A stretch of 33,088 nt of DNA from Legionellaceae bacterium (GCA_947504875.1 CANNJI010000023.1:1-33088), one strand, 5' to 3'; shown: positions 18,393 through 28,149, numbered from the stretch's first letter. The notes: a model not told the origin generated them from the sequence alone. Numbers and translations: made by a program.

Positions 18393-21300
18393 TTATTCAA
18401 AATCATGTCGGTGGTCCGCGGCAAGGTAAGTATACATGGTGGGGACCACAATCAGTGTAAAGCACGTTCCAATTAATAAGCCTGTTGAAATCACAAGACC
18501 AATATCAAAACGGCTTTCTGCACCCGCACCTGATGCAATTAAGAGGGGTAATACCCCAAAAACCATTGCTGCCGTTGTCATTAAAATCGGTCGAAGTCGG
18601 ATGCTTGCTGCTTCTTCAACAGCTGCACGCTTATCAAGTTTTTTCTCGCGTTGAAGTTGATTCGCAAAATCTACAATTAAAATGCCATGCTTACTGATTA
18701 AACCAATTAATGTGATGAGCCCCACTTGTGTATAAATATTAATGGTTGCAGCACCCAGATTAAGCGGAATTAAAGCACCACAAATTGACATGGGTACGCT
18801 GATTAAAATGATCAATGGATCACGAAAACTTTCATATTGCGCAGATAACACAAGAAAGATAATGAGGATTGATAAAATAAAGGCAAAGATAAGCGCGCTG
18901 TTTTCTTGTATAAACTGACGAGATTGACCGGCATAATCATAGGTAAAACCTTTCGGTAACACGGTGTTGGCCTGTTCTTGTAAAAAAGACAATCCTTGAC
19001 CCATGGATATTCCTGGAACCATAACCGCCTGAATTGTGGCGGAATTGAGCTGTTGGAAATGTGAGATAGCATTGGGTTGTGTTTTTTCTACCGGTGTTAC
19101 AACGGTCGATAAGGGTACCATCTCACCTTTGACTGTTCGAACGTATATTTGACCTAATTGTTCTGATGTCATACGAAACTTGCGTGAAAGCTGTGGAATA
19201 ACTTGATAACTTCTGCCCTCTAAGCTAAAAAAGTTGATATATCCACCCGATAATGCAGCACTTAAACTTCCTCCAATGGATTGCATATCAAGACCCAGAT
19301 CGGATGCTTTAGAACGATTAATTTGTAAATCAATTTCAGGCTGATTAAACTTCAGGCTATTATCCAGGTAAATGAACAGACCACTGTTCCGTGCCTTGGC
19401 TAAGATTTTTGAAGAGACATCAAAAAGACTGCTAAAATCGTTGGTTGTTTTAATGACGAATTGAATCGGAGTTCCTCCACCGCCACCTGGCAACGGTGGT
19501 GGGATGACTGCAAAGGCCTTCATTCCCGGAATCGTATCCAGTGCTTTTTGTAATGGTTTTTTCATACTAAACTGTGTCGTTTTGCGCTGATCCCAGGGTT
19601 TTAACACGAGCCCAGACATGGGTGAATTTGAATTAATTATAAAGTAATGATCTGTTTCCGGAAAACTTTGATAGATTTTTTCAAAGGGTTTTGTATAGGT
19701 TTCTACGTAATTGAGTGTTGCATAGGGTGGGACCGTTCCAACAACAAAGAAAAAGCCTTGGTCTTCTTCTGGTGCAGTGAGTTTGGGTGTTTTTAAATAC
19801 AAGTAAGGTAATACGAGTAAAACAACTGCTGCAAAAACAAGAATAATTGAAGGGGTATCCAGTGTGCTGTGTAAAAGTTTACTGTATTTGTTTTTGAGGG
19901 TATTAAAAAATAGATCGATTCGTTGCGTCAAATGACCACTGCTGATATCAGCCGAAAGAATCTTTGAGCACATCATGGGAGAAAGTGTTAATGCAATGAT
20001 TCCTGAAATAATCACAGCGCATGCGAGTGTAAATGCAAATTCTTTAAACAGTGCGCCAGTTAAACCAGTCATAAAGCCAATGGGAGCATAAACCGCAGCG
20101 AGTGTGATGGTCATTGATATCACAGGTGTTCCGATTTCGCGCGCCCCAATGAGTGCTGCTTGCAGGGGTGTTTTCCCTTCTTCAATGTGTCGATGAACGT
20201 TTTCAACAACCACGATGGCATCGTCTACAACAAGACCAATGGCAAGAACAAAGGCCAGTAAGGTTAACAAATTAATTGAGTACCCTAAAAACATCATTAA
20301 AGTACAAACACCAACGAGGGAAAGGGGAATGGTTACCAGTGGAATAAATACTGAACGAATAGAGCCTAAGAAAAAGAAAATCACCACGATCACAATCAGC
20401 GCGGCTTCTCCAATGGTTGTGATCACCTCGTGAATTGAAGCACGAATAAAATCAGTGGCATCATAGACCACCATGCCAGTCATTGAGGGTGGAAATTGCG
20501 GTAAAATAGCTGTAAATGCTTGGCGTACATCACGGATTACAGTTAGAGGATTAGCGCTGGGTGTGGGTTTTATACCAACAAAAATTGATTTTTTTCCGTC
20601 AAATTGAACCGATGAATCATAGTTTTTTGAACCAAGCTCAACCTTACCAATGTCTTGTAGACGAACAATTGAGTTGTGTTCACTACGAACAATAAGTCGG
20701 CTGAATTCTTCTGCGTTGGTTAAGTTTGTACTGGCACGAATACTAAGCGCAATGTATTCAGATTTCGTCCGTCCAGCAGCGGTTAAAAAATTGTTTCGGG
20801 ATAAAGCAGCTGAAACGTCGGCAGGGGTAACCCGTAGGGCAGCCATGCGGATGGGATCCATAAATATCCGCATTGAATACATTTGCCCTCCTAAAATTTC
20901 AGCTGCTGCAACACCATCGACGGTCTCGAGTTGTGGCTTGACCACACGGGTTGCATAATCTGTGATTTGTTGAGGGGTTAAGTCATCGCTACGAAGGCTT
21001 ATGTATAGTAAATCAGTCGACGAATCTGAGCTTTTTATAATCACAGGTTGTTGAGATTCAGGTGGAAGTTGGTTTAATGTTTGTTGAACTTTGCTCATGA
21101 CATCCGTGAAAGCAACTTGTGAATCAAAGCCAAGTTTGATGTTCAGTGTAATCGTGCTAAGGCCGAGCGTGCTCGAGGATGTCATATAATCAACGCCCTC
21201 GGCACTTGCCACTGCACTTTCAAGCGGAGTTGTAATAAATCCTGCAATTAAATTGGCATTTGCACCTGGATAAGTCGTATTAACAGTAATAACCGTGTTA

Positions 21301-21422
21301 TCCATTTTGGGATATTGTCGAACAGCCATTGTGAACAATGATGTCAGACCAAACAGTAATATGAGTAAACTGATTACGCAGGATAAGACGGGGCGGTTGA
21401 TGTATAAGTCAGTAAATTTCAT
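18393..21422 (-). CDS. RND multidrug efflux pump, inner-membrane permease (HAE1 family)
   Basis: The proton-driven inner-membrane component of a tripartite exporter. The 1009 residues show two repeats of one plus five helices and large periplasmic loops. The helix-4 proton-relay pair is in GLVVDDAIVVVENVHRH, and the matching helix-10 lysine is in GLISKHGILIVDFAN. The N-terminus (FTDLYINRPVLSCVISLLI) and porter-domain motifs are also typical. The adaptor gene lies 2 bases upstream on the same strand. No TolC-like outer-membrane gene is present, so the pump must use one encoded elsewhere. Substrates cannot be inferred. Confidence 0.94.
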   Translation of the reverse strand: MKFTDLYINRPVLSCVISLLILLFGLTSLFTMAVRQYPKMDNTVITVNTTYPGANANLIAGFITTPLESAVASAEGVDYMTSSSTLGLSTITLNIKLGFDSQVAFTDVMSKVQQTLNQLPPESQQPVIIKSSDSSTDLLYISLRSDDLTPQQITDYATRVVKPQLETVDGVAAAEILGGQMYSMRIFMDPIRMAALRVTPADVSAALSRNNFLTAAGRTKSEYIALSIRASTNLTNAEEFSRLIVRSEHNSIVRLQDIGKVELGSKNYDSSVQFDGKKSIFVGIKPTPSANPLTVIRDVRQAFTAILPQFPPSMTGMVVYDATDFIRASIHEVITTIGEAALIVIVVIFFFLGSIRSVFIPLVTIPLSLVGVCTLMMFLGYSINLLTLLAFVLAIGLVVDDAIVVVENVHRHIEEGKTPLQAALIGAREIGTPVISMTITLAAVYAPIGFMTGLTGALFKEFAFTLACAVIISGIIALTLSPMMCSKILSADISSGHLTQRIDLFFNTLKNKYSKLLHSTLDTPSIILVFAAVVLLVLPYLYLKTPKLTAPEEDQGFFFVVGTVPPYATLNYVETYTKPFEKIYQSFPETDHYFIINSNSPMSGLVLKPWDQRKTTQFSMKKPLQKALDTIPGMKAFAVIPPPLPGGGGGTPIQFVIKTTNDFSSLFDVSSKILAKARNSGLFIYLDNSLKFNQPEIDLQINRSKASDLGLDMQSIGGSLSAALSGGYINFFSLEGRSYQVIPQLSRKFRMTSEQLGQIYVRTVKGEMVPLSTVVTPVEKTQPNAISHFQQLNSATIQAVMVPGISMGQGLSFLQEQANTVLPKGFTYDYAGQSRQFIQENSALIFAFILSILIIFLVLSAQYESFRDPLIILISVPMSICGALIPLNLGAATINIYTQVGLITLIGLISKHGILIVDFANQLQREKKLDKRAAVEEAASIRLRPILMTTAAMVFGVLPLLIASGAGAESRFDIGLVISTGLLIGTCFTLIVVPTMYTYLAADHRHDFE

Positions 21423-21424
21423 GT

Positions 21425-22672
21425 TTATTCACCCAGATTGGTGGGTGGTTCATTATCTAAAACAATACTGTTGTCAATGACAACTCGCGTTCCATTTTGT
21501 AGTTTAAGCTCGCCTGAACTTACAATACGTTGCCCTGCTTTTAATCCTTTTTTGATGAGCGTCATATTCCCTTGCTCTCCGGCCGTTTTAACAAAGACAC
21601 GTCGAACAGTTAAAATCTCCTCTTTAGATGGGCTGGCTTCTTTTTCAATCAGAAAGACTGAGTCCCCATAAAGACTATAAGAAATCGCAGTGGAGGGGAT
21701 CACGATTTGTTTTGGGATACCTGGCTGTTCGATTGATATGGATGTAAACATTCCTGGAATAAAAGCATATTTTGAAATATTGTTTTGGGTATTGAGTTCT
21801 GTATGACAGGAAATGAGTATTTTATTGTTATTGGGAAGAGGGGATATTTCTAATTTATTGGATGATTTGGGATCATGCAACGCTTCTGATGGGCAGTTTT
21901 CTAGCGTTGCCTGTATTTTAATGTTGTGTGTTGTATTGTCTGCTTTTGGGTTGATTGCGGTGATTTTGCCTTTAAAAAGATAGGCTGGATATTGTTGGAC
22001 AGAAATATAGACCAATTGGTCTAATTGGATATGACTTAAATTTTGCTCAGGTATATAAAATTCAATATAAAGTGGATCTAGGGATTGTAGGGTAACAATA
22101 GCTGATGTTCCTGGCGTAATGTATTCCCCGAGGTTAACCATGCGGATCCCGAGTTGTCCTGTGAAGGGGGCTTTAATATGTTTTTGATGAATAATAGCTT
22201 CTATTTTTTCAATGTTTGCTTTTGCTTCTAGTAATTTCGCGAGAGCCTCATCAACCGATGCCGCTGCAGTGGCTTGTGTTTTAAGCAATTCAATTTGTCG
22301 CTTGTAATTGAGTTCTTGTAACGCAAGATCGGCTTGATTAAATTTTAGGTTTGCTTGTTCTATACTGTCATTAATATCGATGAGCGGCGCATCTTTGGTA
22401 ACATACTGACCGGATTGAAAATAGATTTTAACAATATTTCCGGAGATCTCAGCGTTTACATCGACGCCATTAATTGCAAGAAAATTTCCTACGGCATGGA
22501 GCTGAGGGTCCCAAGATTTTTCGGTTGCAATCACTGATGAAACAGTGACTGCAGGCGGTATATAATGTGCAAAGAAATATCCCATAATGATATTTTTAAC
22601 GATATTAAATGCGATCAACCCACCAAATACAATGGCCAGGCCAATCAGCATGTAACGCATCCGTTTATTCAT
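21425..22672 (-). CDS. RND periplasmic adaptor (membrane fusion protein)
   Basis: Links the RND permease to an outer-membrane channel. The 415 residues have an N-terminal membrane helix (about 8-26), a lipoyl half (VDVNAEISGNIVKIYFQSGQYV), a coiled-coil hairpin (about 105-160), the second lipoyl half (IKAPFTGQLGIRMVNLGEYI) and a beta-barrel. Between TLEN and PGMF the barrel carries an insertion of about 40 extra residues (260-305) with two cysteines, where relatives usually have only a few residues. GGAG sits 6 bases before the ATG. clpB ends only 33 bases upstream with no hairpin between, so read-through from the clpB promoter is possible. Confidence 0.9.
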   Translation of the reverse strand: MNKRMRYMLIGLAIVFGGLIAFNIVKNIIMGYFFAHYIPPAVTVSSVIATEKSWDPQLHAVGNFLAINGVDVNAEISGNIVKIYFQSGQYVTKDAPLIDINDSIEQANLKFNQADLALQELNYKRQIELLKTQATAAASVDEALAKLLEAKANIEKIEAIIHQKHIKAPFTGQLGIRMVNLGEYITPGTSAIVTLQSLDPLYIEFYIPEQNLSHIQLDQLVYISVQQYPAYLFKGKITAINPKADNTTHNIKIQATLENCPSEALHDPKSSNKLEISPLPNNNKILISCHTELNTQNNISKYAFIPGMFTSISIEQPGIPKQIVIPSTAISYSLYGDSVFLIEKEASPSKEEILTVRRVFVKTAGEQGNMTLIKKGLKAGQRIVSSGELKLQNGTRVVIDNSIVLDNEPPTNLGE

Positions 22673-22705
22673 TAGGGCTCCAATATAACGATCAGCCTTA
22701 ATATA

Positions 22706-25282
22706 TCAGGTTTTAAAAACCAACGCACCATGCCTATCGCAGGAGACATGAATCGTTTCACCCGATTTAAATTGACCCGTCAATAAGGATTGAGCCAGTG
22801 GATTTTCCAAACACTGTTGAATTGTACGCTTAAGTGGACGTGCACCGTAGACTGGATCAAAGCCAGCCTTTGCAAGAAAAGAAATCGCCTCTTTTGTTAC
22901 ATCTAATTGAATATTTTGCGCACGCAAGCGTTGGGTTAAATGTTCGATTTGAATCAGCGCAATGTTCGCAATTTGTTCCTCAGTGAGGGCATGAAAAACA
23001 ACACTGTCATCAATTCGGTTAATAAATTCAGGTCTAAAATGTTGACCAACAAGTTCCATGACGGCGGTTTTGGTTTCTTCATAACTTGATTTTCCACTCA
23101 TCTCTTGAATGAGGTGTGAGCCTAAGTTTGAGGTCATTACAATCACGCAGTTTCGAAAATCGACGGTTCGACCCTGTCCATCAGTTAAGCGTCCGTCGTC
23201 TAATACTTGTAAGAGGATATTAAAAACATCAGGGTGGGCTTTCTCTATTTCGTCTAGCAAAATTACGGAGTAGGGCCGTCTTCGAACCGCTTCAGTTAAA
23301 TAGCCACCTTCTTCATAGCCAACATATCCTGGAGGCGCACCAATGAGTCGTGCAACAGAATGTTTTTCCATGAATTCAGACATATCTATTCGAACCATGG
23401 CATCGACGGTATCAAATAAAAAGGTAGCCAGCGCTTTACACAGTTCTGTTTTACCGACACCGGTTGGTCCTAAAAAGAGAAATGAACCAATGGGACGGTT
23501 GGGATCAGACAAGCCTGCACGTGAGCGCCGGATTGCGTTGGCCACGACATCTACGGCCTCGTTTTGACCAATAACACGTCGATGAAGCGCATCTTCCATT
23601 TGCAATAATTTTTCTTTTTCACCTTCTAGCATTTTAGATACGGGGATCCCAGTCCATTTAGATACAACTTCTGCTATTTCTTCTTCGGTGACTTTATTGC
23701 GAACTAATTTTGTTTCTTGTTGCTCAACATTGGCAGCATCTTTTAATTGTTTTTCAAGGGTAGGAATTTTTCCATATTGGAGTTCTGACATTCGCGCTAA
23801 ATCGCCAGCCCGGCGTGCTGCATCCATTTCTTGTTTTGCTTTTTCAAGCGCTTCTTTAATATGTGTAGCCCCTTGGAGGGTGGCTTTTTCTGATTTCCAA
23901 ATGTCTTCAAGATCGGCATATTGTTTGTCAAGTTCATCAATGCTTTTTTGGAGATCGGCCAATCGTTTTTTTGAGGCTTCATCATGTTCTTTTTTTAATG
24001 CTTCGCGCTCGATTTTGAGTTGAATGAGTCGACGTTCAAGTTTATCGAGGCTTTCTGGTTTTGAGTCAATTTCCATACGAATCAGACTGCCTGCTTCGTC
24101 AATTAAATCGATGGCTTTATCAGGGAGTTGACGATCAGTAATATAACGATATGAAAGCGTTGCAGCTGCAACAATTGCTGGGTCTGTAATTTCAACGCCA
24201 TGATGGACTTCATAGCGTTCTTTTAATCCACGCAAAATAGCAATGGTATCTTCAACCGTGGGCTCTGCAACCAGCACTTTTTGAAAGCGTCGTTCAAGGG
24301 CGGCATCTTTTTCAATGTATTTGCGATATTCATCCAGTGTTGTTGCGCCAATGCAGTGTAATTCGCCGCGAGCCAATGCGGGTTTAAGCATATTCCCGGC
24401 ATCCATTGCACCTTCGGCTTTTCCGGCACCCACCATGGTATGGAGTTCGTCAATAAAGAGAATAATTTGACCTTCTTGTTTTGATAGGTCTTTTAATACG
24501 CCTTTTAAGCGTTCTTCAAATTCACCACGAAATTTAGCGCCAGCAATCAATGAGCCCATATCGAGTGAAAGCACACGTTTGTTTTTTAGGCCTTCAGGTA
24601 CTTCGCCGTTAATGATTCGTTGGGCGAGGCCTTCGACAATTGCAGTCTTACCCACACCAGGTTCACCAATGAGCACAGGATTATTTTTTGTTCTTCGTTG
24701 TAATACTTGAATGGTACGTCGAATTTCATCGTCACGCCCAATGACGGGGTCAAGTTTCCCTTGTTCAGCACGCTCAGTGAGGTCAATGGTATATTTTTCT
24801 AATGATTGACGTTGTTCTTCTGCGTTTGGATCGCTCACAGTTTCGCCTCCTCGTATATCGTCGATAGCTTTTTTGATGCGCTCTACACTTGCGCCACTTT
24901 GTTCAAGTAATTTGGCTACATTCCCTTTTTCATTGATGGCGGCAAGAATGAACAGTTCGCTTGAAATATAATTATCTTTCCGGTCTTGTGCGATTTTATC
25001 GGTTACATTTAAAAGACGATTTAATGAATTTGACAGATGAATGTCTCCTCCGGTACCCGTTACTTTAGGGAGTTTGTCGAGGGCTTGATCAATGGAGGTG
25101 CGCAGTTGAGACAGATTAACCCCGGCCTTTGTTAACAGGGGGCTGCACGTTCCACCTTGTTGATCGAGTAACGCCTTTATGAGATGTTCGGGTTCAATAA
25201 ATCCACTGTCACGTCCCAGGGCTAAGGACTGAGCATCAGCAAGGGCTGATTGAAATTTAGATGTTAATTTATCGATGCGCAT
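22706..25282 (-). CDS. clpB: Disaggregase ClpB
   Basis: A hexameric AAA+ unfoldase that, with DnaK, rescues aggregated proteins after heat stress. The 858 residues begin [25 protein letters not shown], the standard start. They carry the N-terminal Clp repeats, first Walker motifs ([17 protein letters not shown]), the long middle coiled-coil domain (about 410-525) and second Walker motifs ([18 protein letters not shown]). All look intact. A sigma-32-type promoter lies about 50 bases upstream at 25359-25331. The RND adaptor and permease follow on the same strand. Confidence 0.98.
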   Translation of the reverse strand: MRIDKLTSKFQSALADAQSLALGRDSGFIEPEHLIKALLDQQGGTCSPLLTKAGVNLSQLRTSIDQALDKLPKVTGTGGDIHLSNSLNRLLNVTDKIAQDRKDNYISSELFILAAINEKGNVAKLLEQSGASVERIKKAIDDIRGGETVSDPNAEEQRQSLEKYTIDLTERAEQGKLDPVIGRDDEIRRTIQVLQRRTKNNPVLIGEPGVGKTAIVEGLAQRIINGEVPEGLKNKRVLSLDMGSLIAGAKFRGEFEERLKGVLKDLSKQEGQIILFIDELHTMVGAGKAEGAMDAGNMLKPALARGELHCIGATTLDEYRKYIEKDAALERRFQKVLVAEPTVEDTIAILRGLKERYEVHHGVEITDPAIVAAATLSYRYITDRQLPDKAIDLIDEAGSLIRMEIDSKPESLDKLERRLIQLKIEREALKKEHDEASKKRLADLQKSIDELDKQYADLEDIWKSEKATLQGATHIKEALEKAKQEMDAARRAGDLARMSELQYGKIPTLEKQLKDAANVEQQETKLVRNKVTEEEIAEVVSKWTGIPVSKMLEGEKEKLLQMEDALHRRVIGQNEAVDVVANAIRRSRAGLSDPNRPIGSFLFLGPTGVGKTELCKALATFLFDTVDAMVRIDMSEFMEKHSVARLIGAPPGYVGYEEGGYLTEAVRRRPYSVILLDEIEKAHPDVFNILLQVLDDGRLTDGQGRTVDFRNCVIVMTSNLGSHLIQEMSGKSSYEETKTAVMELVGQHFRPEFINRIDDSVVFHALTEEQIANIALIQIEHLTQRLRAQNIQLDVTKEAISFLAKAGFDPVYGARPLKRTIQQCLENPLAQSLLTGQFKSGETIHVSCDRHGALVFKT

Positions 25283-25330
25283 AATAAAACTCTCTTATTT
25301 ATTTATTTTAATTTATATCCATCTACCGTA

Positions 25331-25359
25331 AAATGGGGTCTTTCACTGATAAAATCAAG
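25331..25359 (-). promoter_or_regulatory. Sigma-32 (RpoH) type promoter of clpB
   Basis: Read on the minus strand, CTTGATT (25359-25353) and CCCCATTT (25338-25331) are separated by 14 bases, close to the RpoH consensus. The -35 box overlaps the AAGGTG ribosome site (25357-25362) of the divergent sppA gene, so the two genes share these bases. Confidence 0.8.
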
Positions 25360-25367
25360 GTGTTTTC

Positions 25368-26312
25368 ATGACAAATTTCGATAAGCCAGATCAAGACGCT
25401 GTATTAACGCAGTTGGTTCGGGCTTATGTTCGCGATCAACGACGCAATAGAATAGGACGATTGATATTTCGTGTTCTCTTGTTGGTTTTGTTTGGTTTGA
25501 TTGGATATGCGTTATTTTCATCCGATCATATGGACCGCGGGGGGCGATTGAGCTCGCATGTCGGTCTCATTGATGTTCAGGGAACAATTGCCGATGGTCA
25601 ATCAGCGAGTGCTGAAAATTTTATAGCAGGTCTTGAAGATGCATATGACAATGAACATTTAAAAGCGCTTATTGTTCGTATTGATAGCCCTGGCGGCAGC
25701 CCAGTCCAAGCAGACTATATGTATAATGCCCTAAAATATTATCGACAAAAACATCCTGACGTTAAAACGTATGCGGTGTGTGTTGATGTGTGTGCATCGG
25801 CTGCTTACTATGTTGCTGCTGCTGCGGACGAAATCTATGCCAATCCTTCCAGTATGGTGGGCTCAATTGGTGTCATTTATAATGGTTTTGGTTTTGTTGA
25901 TACGCTACAAAAACTCGGTGTGTCTCGTAGACTTCAAACAGCGGGTGTTAACAAGGCATTTTTGGATCAATTTTCACCGGTTAAACCCCAAGAAGAAGCA
26001 ACATTGCAAGTCATGCTTGATCTGGTGCATCAACAGTTTATTGATAAGGTCAAAGCGGGGCGTGGTGATCGTTTAAAAATTGATGATGATATTTTTTCAG
26101 GGTTATTTTGGACGGGTACGCAAGCTAAAGCACGCGGCTTGATTGATGGTTTTGCCAGCAGTGGTGAGATTGCGCGAGATATTATTAAACTTGAAACAAT
26201 CGTTGATTATACACAAAAGGAAAGTGTGCTTGATCAAGTAGCGAAAAACATGGGCGCAGAACTTGCAGGTCAATTGCCGAAGGCCTTGGGTTTAAAGCCT
26301 GGGTTTCAGTGA
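25368..26312 (+). CDS. sppA: Signal peptide peptidase SppA (S49, short form)
   Basis: A membrane-bound serine/lysine protease that degrades cleaved signal peptides. The 314 residues fit the short, single-domain SppA. A cytoplasmic basic segment is followed by one helix (about 34-50) and then the protease domain. The likely catalytic serine is Ser144 (VCASAAYYVAAAADEI) and the lysine Lys196 (GVNKAFLDQFSP). Their spacing of 52 equals that of the Bacillus subtilis pair 147/199. RIDSPGGSPVQADYMY is the substrate-groove motif. AAGGTG lies 5 bases before the ATG. A small hairpin GCAGGT-C-ACCTGC follows the stop (26317-26329) without a T-run. Confidence 0.95.
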   Translation: MTNFDKPDQDAVLTQLVRAYVRDQRRNRIGRLIFRVLLLVLFGLIGYALFSSDHMDRGGRLSSHVGLIDVQGTIADGQSASAENFIAGLEDAYDNEHLKALIVRIDSPGGSPVQADYMYNALKYYRQKHPDVKTYAVCVDVCASAAYYVAAAADEIYANPSSMVGSIGVIYNGFGFVDTLQKLGVSRRLQTAGVNKAFLDQFSPVKPQEEATLQVMLDLVHQQFIDKVKAGRGDRLKIDDDIFSGLFWTGTQAKARGLIDGFASSGEIARDIIKLETIVDYTQKESVLDQVAKNMGAELAGQLPKALGLKPGFQ

Positions 26313-26402
26313 TACTGCAGGTCACCTGCTCAGGTGGGTGGCAGTTTAATTGACACAAGTTTTTTACATGATACAATATGCCTTTTTAAGAACCAGTGTC
26401 GT

Positions 26403-26433
26403 GCGTCATCCCAGGCACAGCGAGGGATGACGC
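26403..26433. repeat. Short palindromic repeat ahead of the unknown membrane protein gene
   Basis: A perfect 10-bp inverted repeat GCGTCATCCC/GGGATGACGC (26403-26412 with 26424-26433) encloses aggcacagcga, the family core. It ends 23 bases before the chosen start codon at 26457. Confidence 0.7.
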
Positions 26434-26456
26434 GTTACTTTTTTATAGAGGCCCTC

Positions 26457-27434
26457 ATGAGATCTGCATTCACACATACTACGTCGTTGTCTTTAGAACC
26501 ATCAGTTAAGCTTAAACATGATCTTCTCCATTACGCGTCAGTCAATGCAAATAAAGCTTATGTTGAATATGAATCATTTAGTTTGCCTACTGTACCGCAG
26601 ACGCCATTTTTTAAATCAACCATCAAGGAAATTTATCAGTTAACAGAAGACGAGCTAGAGCGCGTTAATCAAAAATTTTATCAAAGTTATTATTTTCTGA
26701 TTGATAACATAAAAATAAATAATTCCTTTCTTTTTAATAATGAAAATATTGCTTTTGACTTGTTATTGCTCAATGGACACACCAGCAATGAAGCCCTTAA
26801 AAAAAATCTTATTCAATTGCAATCAACTGCACCTACGAGTGACTTTGCCAAGAAACTGGATCACGGAAAGCATGCTGAAGCTGTTGCTGCTATTCTGAGA
26901 AACTGTTTAGAACAAGACGCATTTTATCAAAATGTAATGAAAGTTTATTTTAAAATAGCGCAACAAGAAAAAGAAAATAAACCCTATGCTTTATTAAATC
27001 AAAAGAATTATGCTTATTTGACCCTGATAGCACTTGAACTGCCAGTATATCTTGCAGGGGTAGCGTTTGCTCTATTTTGTACCCTAGGGGGAGTCATCAT
27101 GGGACTCTTGGACTTCAGTTTTCTGGCAGCCATGAGCATTGCTATTGCTTTGGTTGGCATTGTTTGTTTAGATCAATCACTCAAGGCAGCAGGTTACAGC
27201 TCTTTGACTGATGGGCTTCAACGTTACGCTAACTTTATAGATGCTGTCGTAATGACGCTTTTTAATACTCAATTTTATGCCACTGAATTTGCTCAAATTT
27301 TATTTGATGTGCAGCAGGAAGAAAAACAAGATACAACAGCAAAAAAACAAACACCGTTTTCTTTTTTTGCATCTGCTGAGTCAAGTCAAACGAACCCTGC
27401 TGAGCAGGAAGTTGCTGGATTAAGCCTGGCTTGA
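26457..27434 (+). CDS. Unknown protein with two predicted membrane helices
   Basis: I do not recognise this 325-residue protein. Residues 1 to about 180 are hydrophilic, helical-looking and rich in Asn, Lys and Glu. Two long hydrophobic segments follow at about 188-211 (LIALELPVYLAGVAFALFC) and 217-238 (LDFSFLAAMSIAIALVGIVCL). The C-terminal 80 residues are soluble and end in a polar tail with QEEKQ, then AEQEV and a small hydrophobic end. GAGG lies about 6 bases before the ATG at 26457. The frame continues upstream to 26334 only through repeat sequence. A mid-protein helix hairpin with a Glu-containing tail would fit a secreted type IV effector of Legionellales, but that is speculation. Confidence 0.75.
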   Translation: MRSAFTHTTSLSLEPSVKLKHDLLHYASVNANKAYVEYESFSLPTVPQTPFFKSTIKEIYQLTEDELERVNQKFYQSYYFLIDNIKINNSFLFNNENIAFDLLLLNGHTSNEALKKNLIQLQSTAPTSDFAKKLDHGKHAEAVAAILRNCLEQDAFYQNVMKVYFKIAQQEKENKPYALLNQKNYAYLTLIALELPVYLAGVAFALFCTLGGVIMGLLDFSFLAAMSIAIALVGIVCLDQSLKAAGYSSLTDGLQRYANFIDAVVMTLFNTQFYATEFAQILFDVQQEEKQDTTAKKQTPFSFFASAESSQTNPAEQEVAGLSLA

Positions 27435-27449
27435 TCGCCATCAGATGAT

Positions 27450-27851
27450 TCATGCAAAAGGATTAAATACTTGAACTTCGAAGCGTTTGAAATCTCGGAT
27501 ATTTCGGGTTACAACTGTTAATTTATGTACAATAGCTGTGGCCGCAATCATGGCATCTTCATAAACGGTGTTTGATTCTTTATGCATTAATTTAGCCCAA
27601 ACCCTAAACGTTTCCGCATTCATCGGTAATATGTTATAAGTTTGCGCAATTTGCGCCAACCAGGCTTCTATTATACTGGCCTTATGTTTATCTTGTTCGC
27701 GCGTTATCTCAATACCGGCTTGTATCTCGCCTAACGTAACTGCTGAAAGGTATAGATCTGTTTCTGCTGTTTGTTCTAACCAAGAAATCACACCAACATA
27801 GGGTCGCGGTTTACGTAGCTCTGAAATAATATTGGTGTCGATTAAATACAT
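27450..27851 (-). CDS. PIN-domain ribonuclease toxin (VapC/FitB type)
   Basis: A 133-residue PIN nuclease, expected to cleave RNA when not held by its antitoxin. The acidic metal-binding residues are visible: Asp5 (YLIDTN), Glu42 (TLGEIQAG), Asp99 (YEDAMIAA) and the TRNIRDF motif at 115-121. The length and the end in NPF are typical. The antitoxin gene is 8 bases upstream on the same strand, the usual order. No terminator is seen in the 15 bases separating it from the convergent gene. Confidence 0.92.
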   Translation of the reverse strand: MYLIDTNIISELRKPRPYVGVISWLEQTAETDLYLSAVTLGEIQAGIEITREQDKHKASIIEAWLAQIAQTYNILPMNAETFRVWAKLMHKESNTVYEDAMIAATAIVHKLTVVTRNIRDFKRFEVQVFNPFA

Positions 27852-27859
27852 ACTGCCTC

Positions 27860-28114
27860 CTATAATTTAGGTGGAGTTCGGCGTTTAGACACGCCACGCT
27901 GAGGTATATCAAGCGTTGTTCGGCCGACATCAGAAAGTAATAAGGACTTTAATGAGGGGCGTGAGGCGTGATGCAATTGCCGCCACTCGATAATTGATAC
28001 AAGAACGGCTGCCTCTTGACCTCGACGCGTCACTATTTGTGGGCCATCGCTAATGCATGTGTTGAGTAATTCACTAAAATGGGATTTTGCATCTTGTACT
28101 GGCCAAGTGCTCAT
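27860..28114 (-). CDS. Phd/YefM-type antitoxin
   Basis: An 84-residue antitoxin with the Phd/YefM N-terminal DNA-binding fold (WPVQDAKSHFSELLNTC, then PQIVTRRGQEAAVLVSIIEW). The C-terminal tail is basic and proline-containing and probably wraps the PIN toxin. AAGGAG is 6 bases before the ATG. An extended palindrome just upstream (28129-28149) is the probable autoregulatory operator. Phd-like antitoxins paired with PIN toxins are well known. Confidence 0.9.
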   Translation of the reverse strand: MSTWPVQDAKSHFSELLNTCISDGPQIVTRRGQEAAVLVSIIEWRQLHHASRPSLKSLLLSDVGRTTLDIPQRGVSKRRTPPKL

Positions 28115-28128
28115 GGCGCGCTCCTTAT

Positions 28129-28149
28129 ATGACTAGTCATATGACTAGT
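28129..28149. promoter_or_regulatory. Palindromic operator of the toxin-antitoxin pair
   Basis: Two overlapping perfect palindromes, ATGACTAGTCAT (28129-28140) and ACTAGTCATATGACTAGT (28132-28149), contain two direct copies of atgactagt. It sits 14 bases ahead of the antitoxin start codon, the standard place for binding of a Phd-type repressor to its own promoter. Confidence 0.75.
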
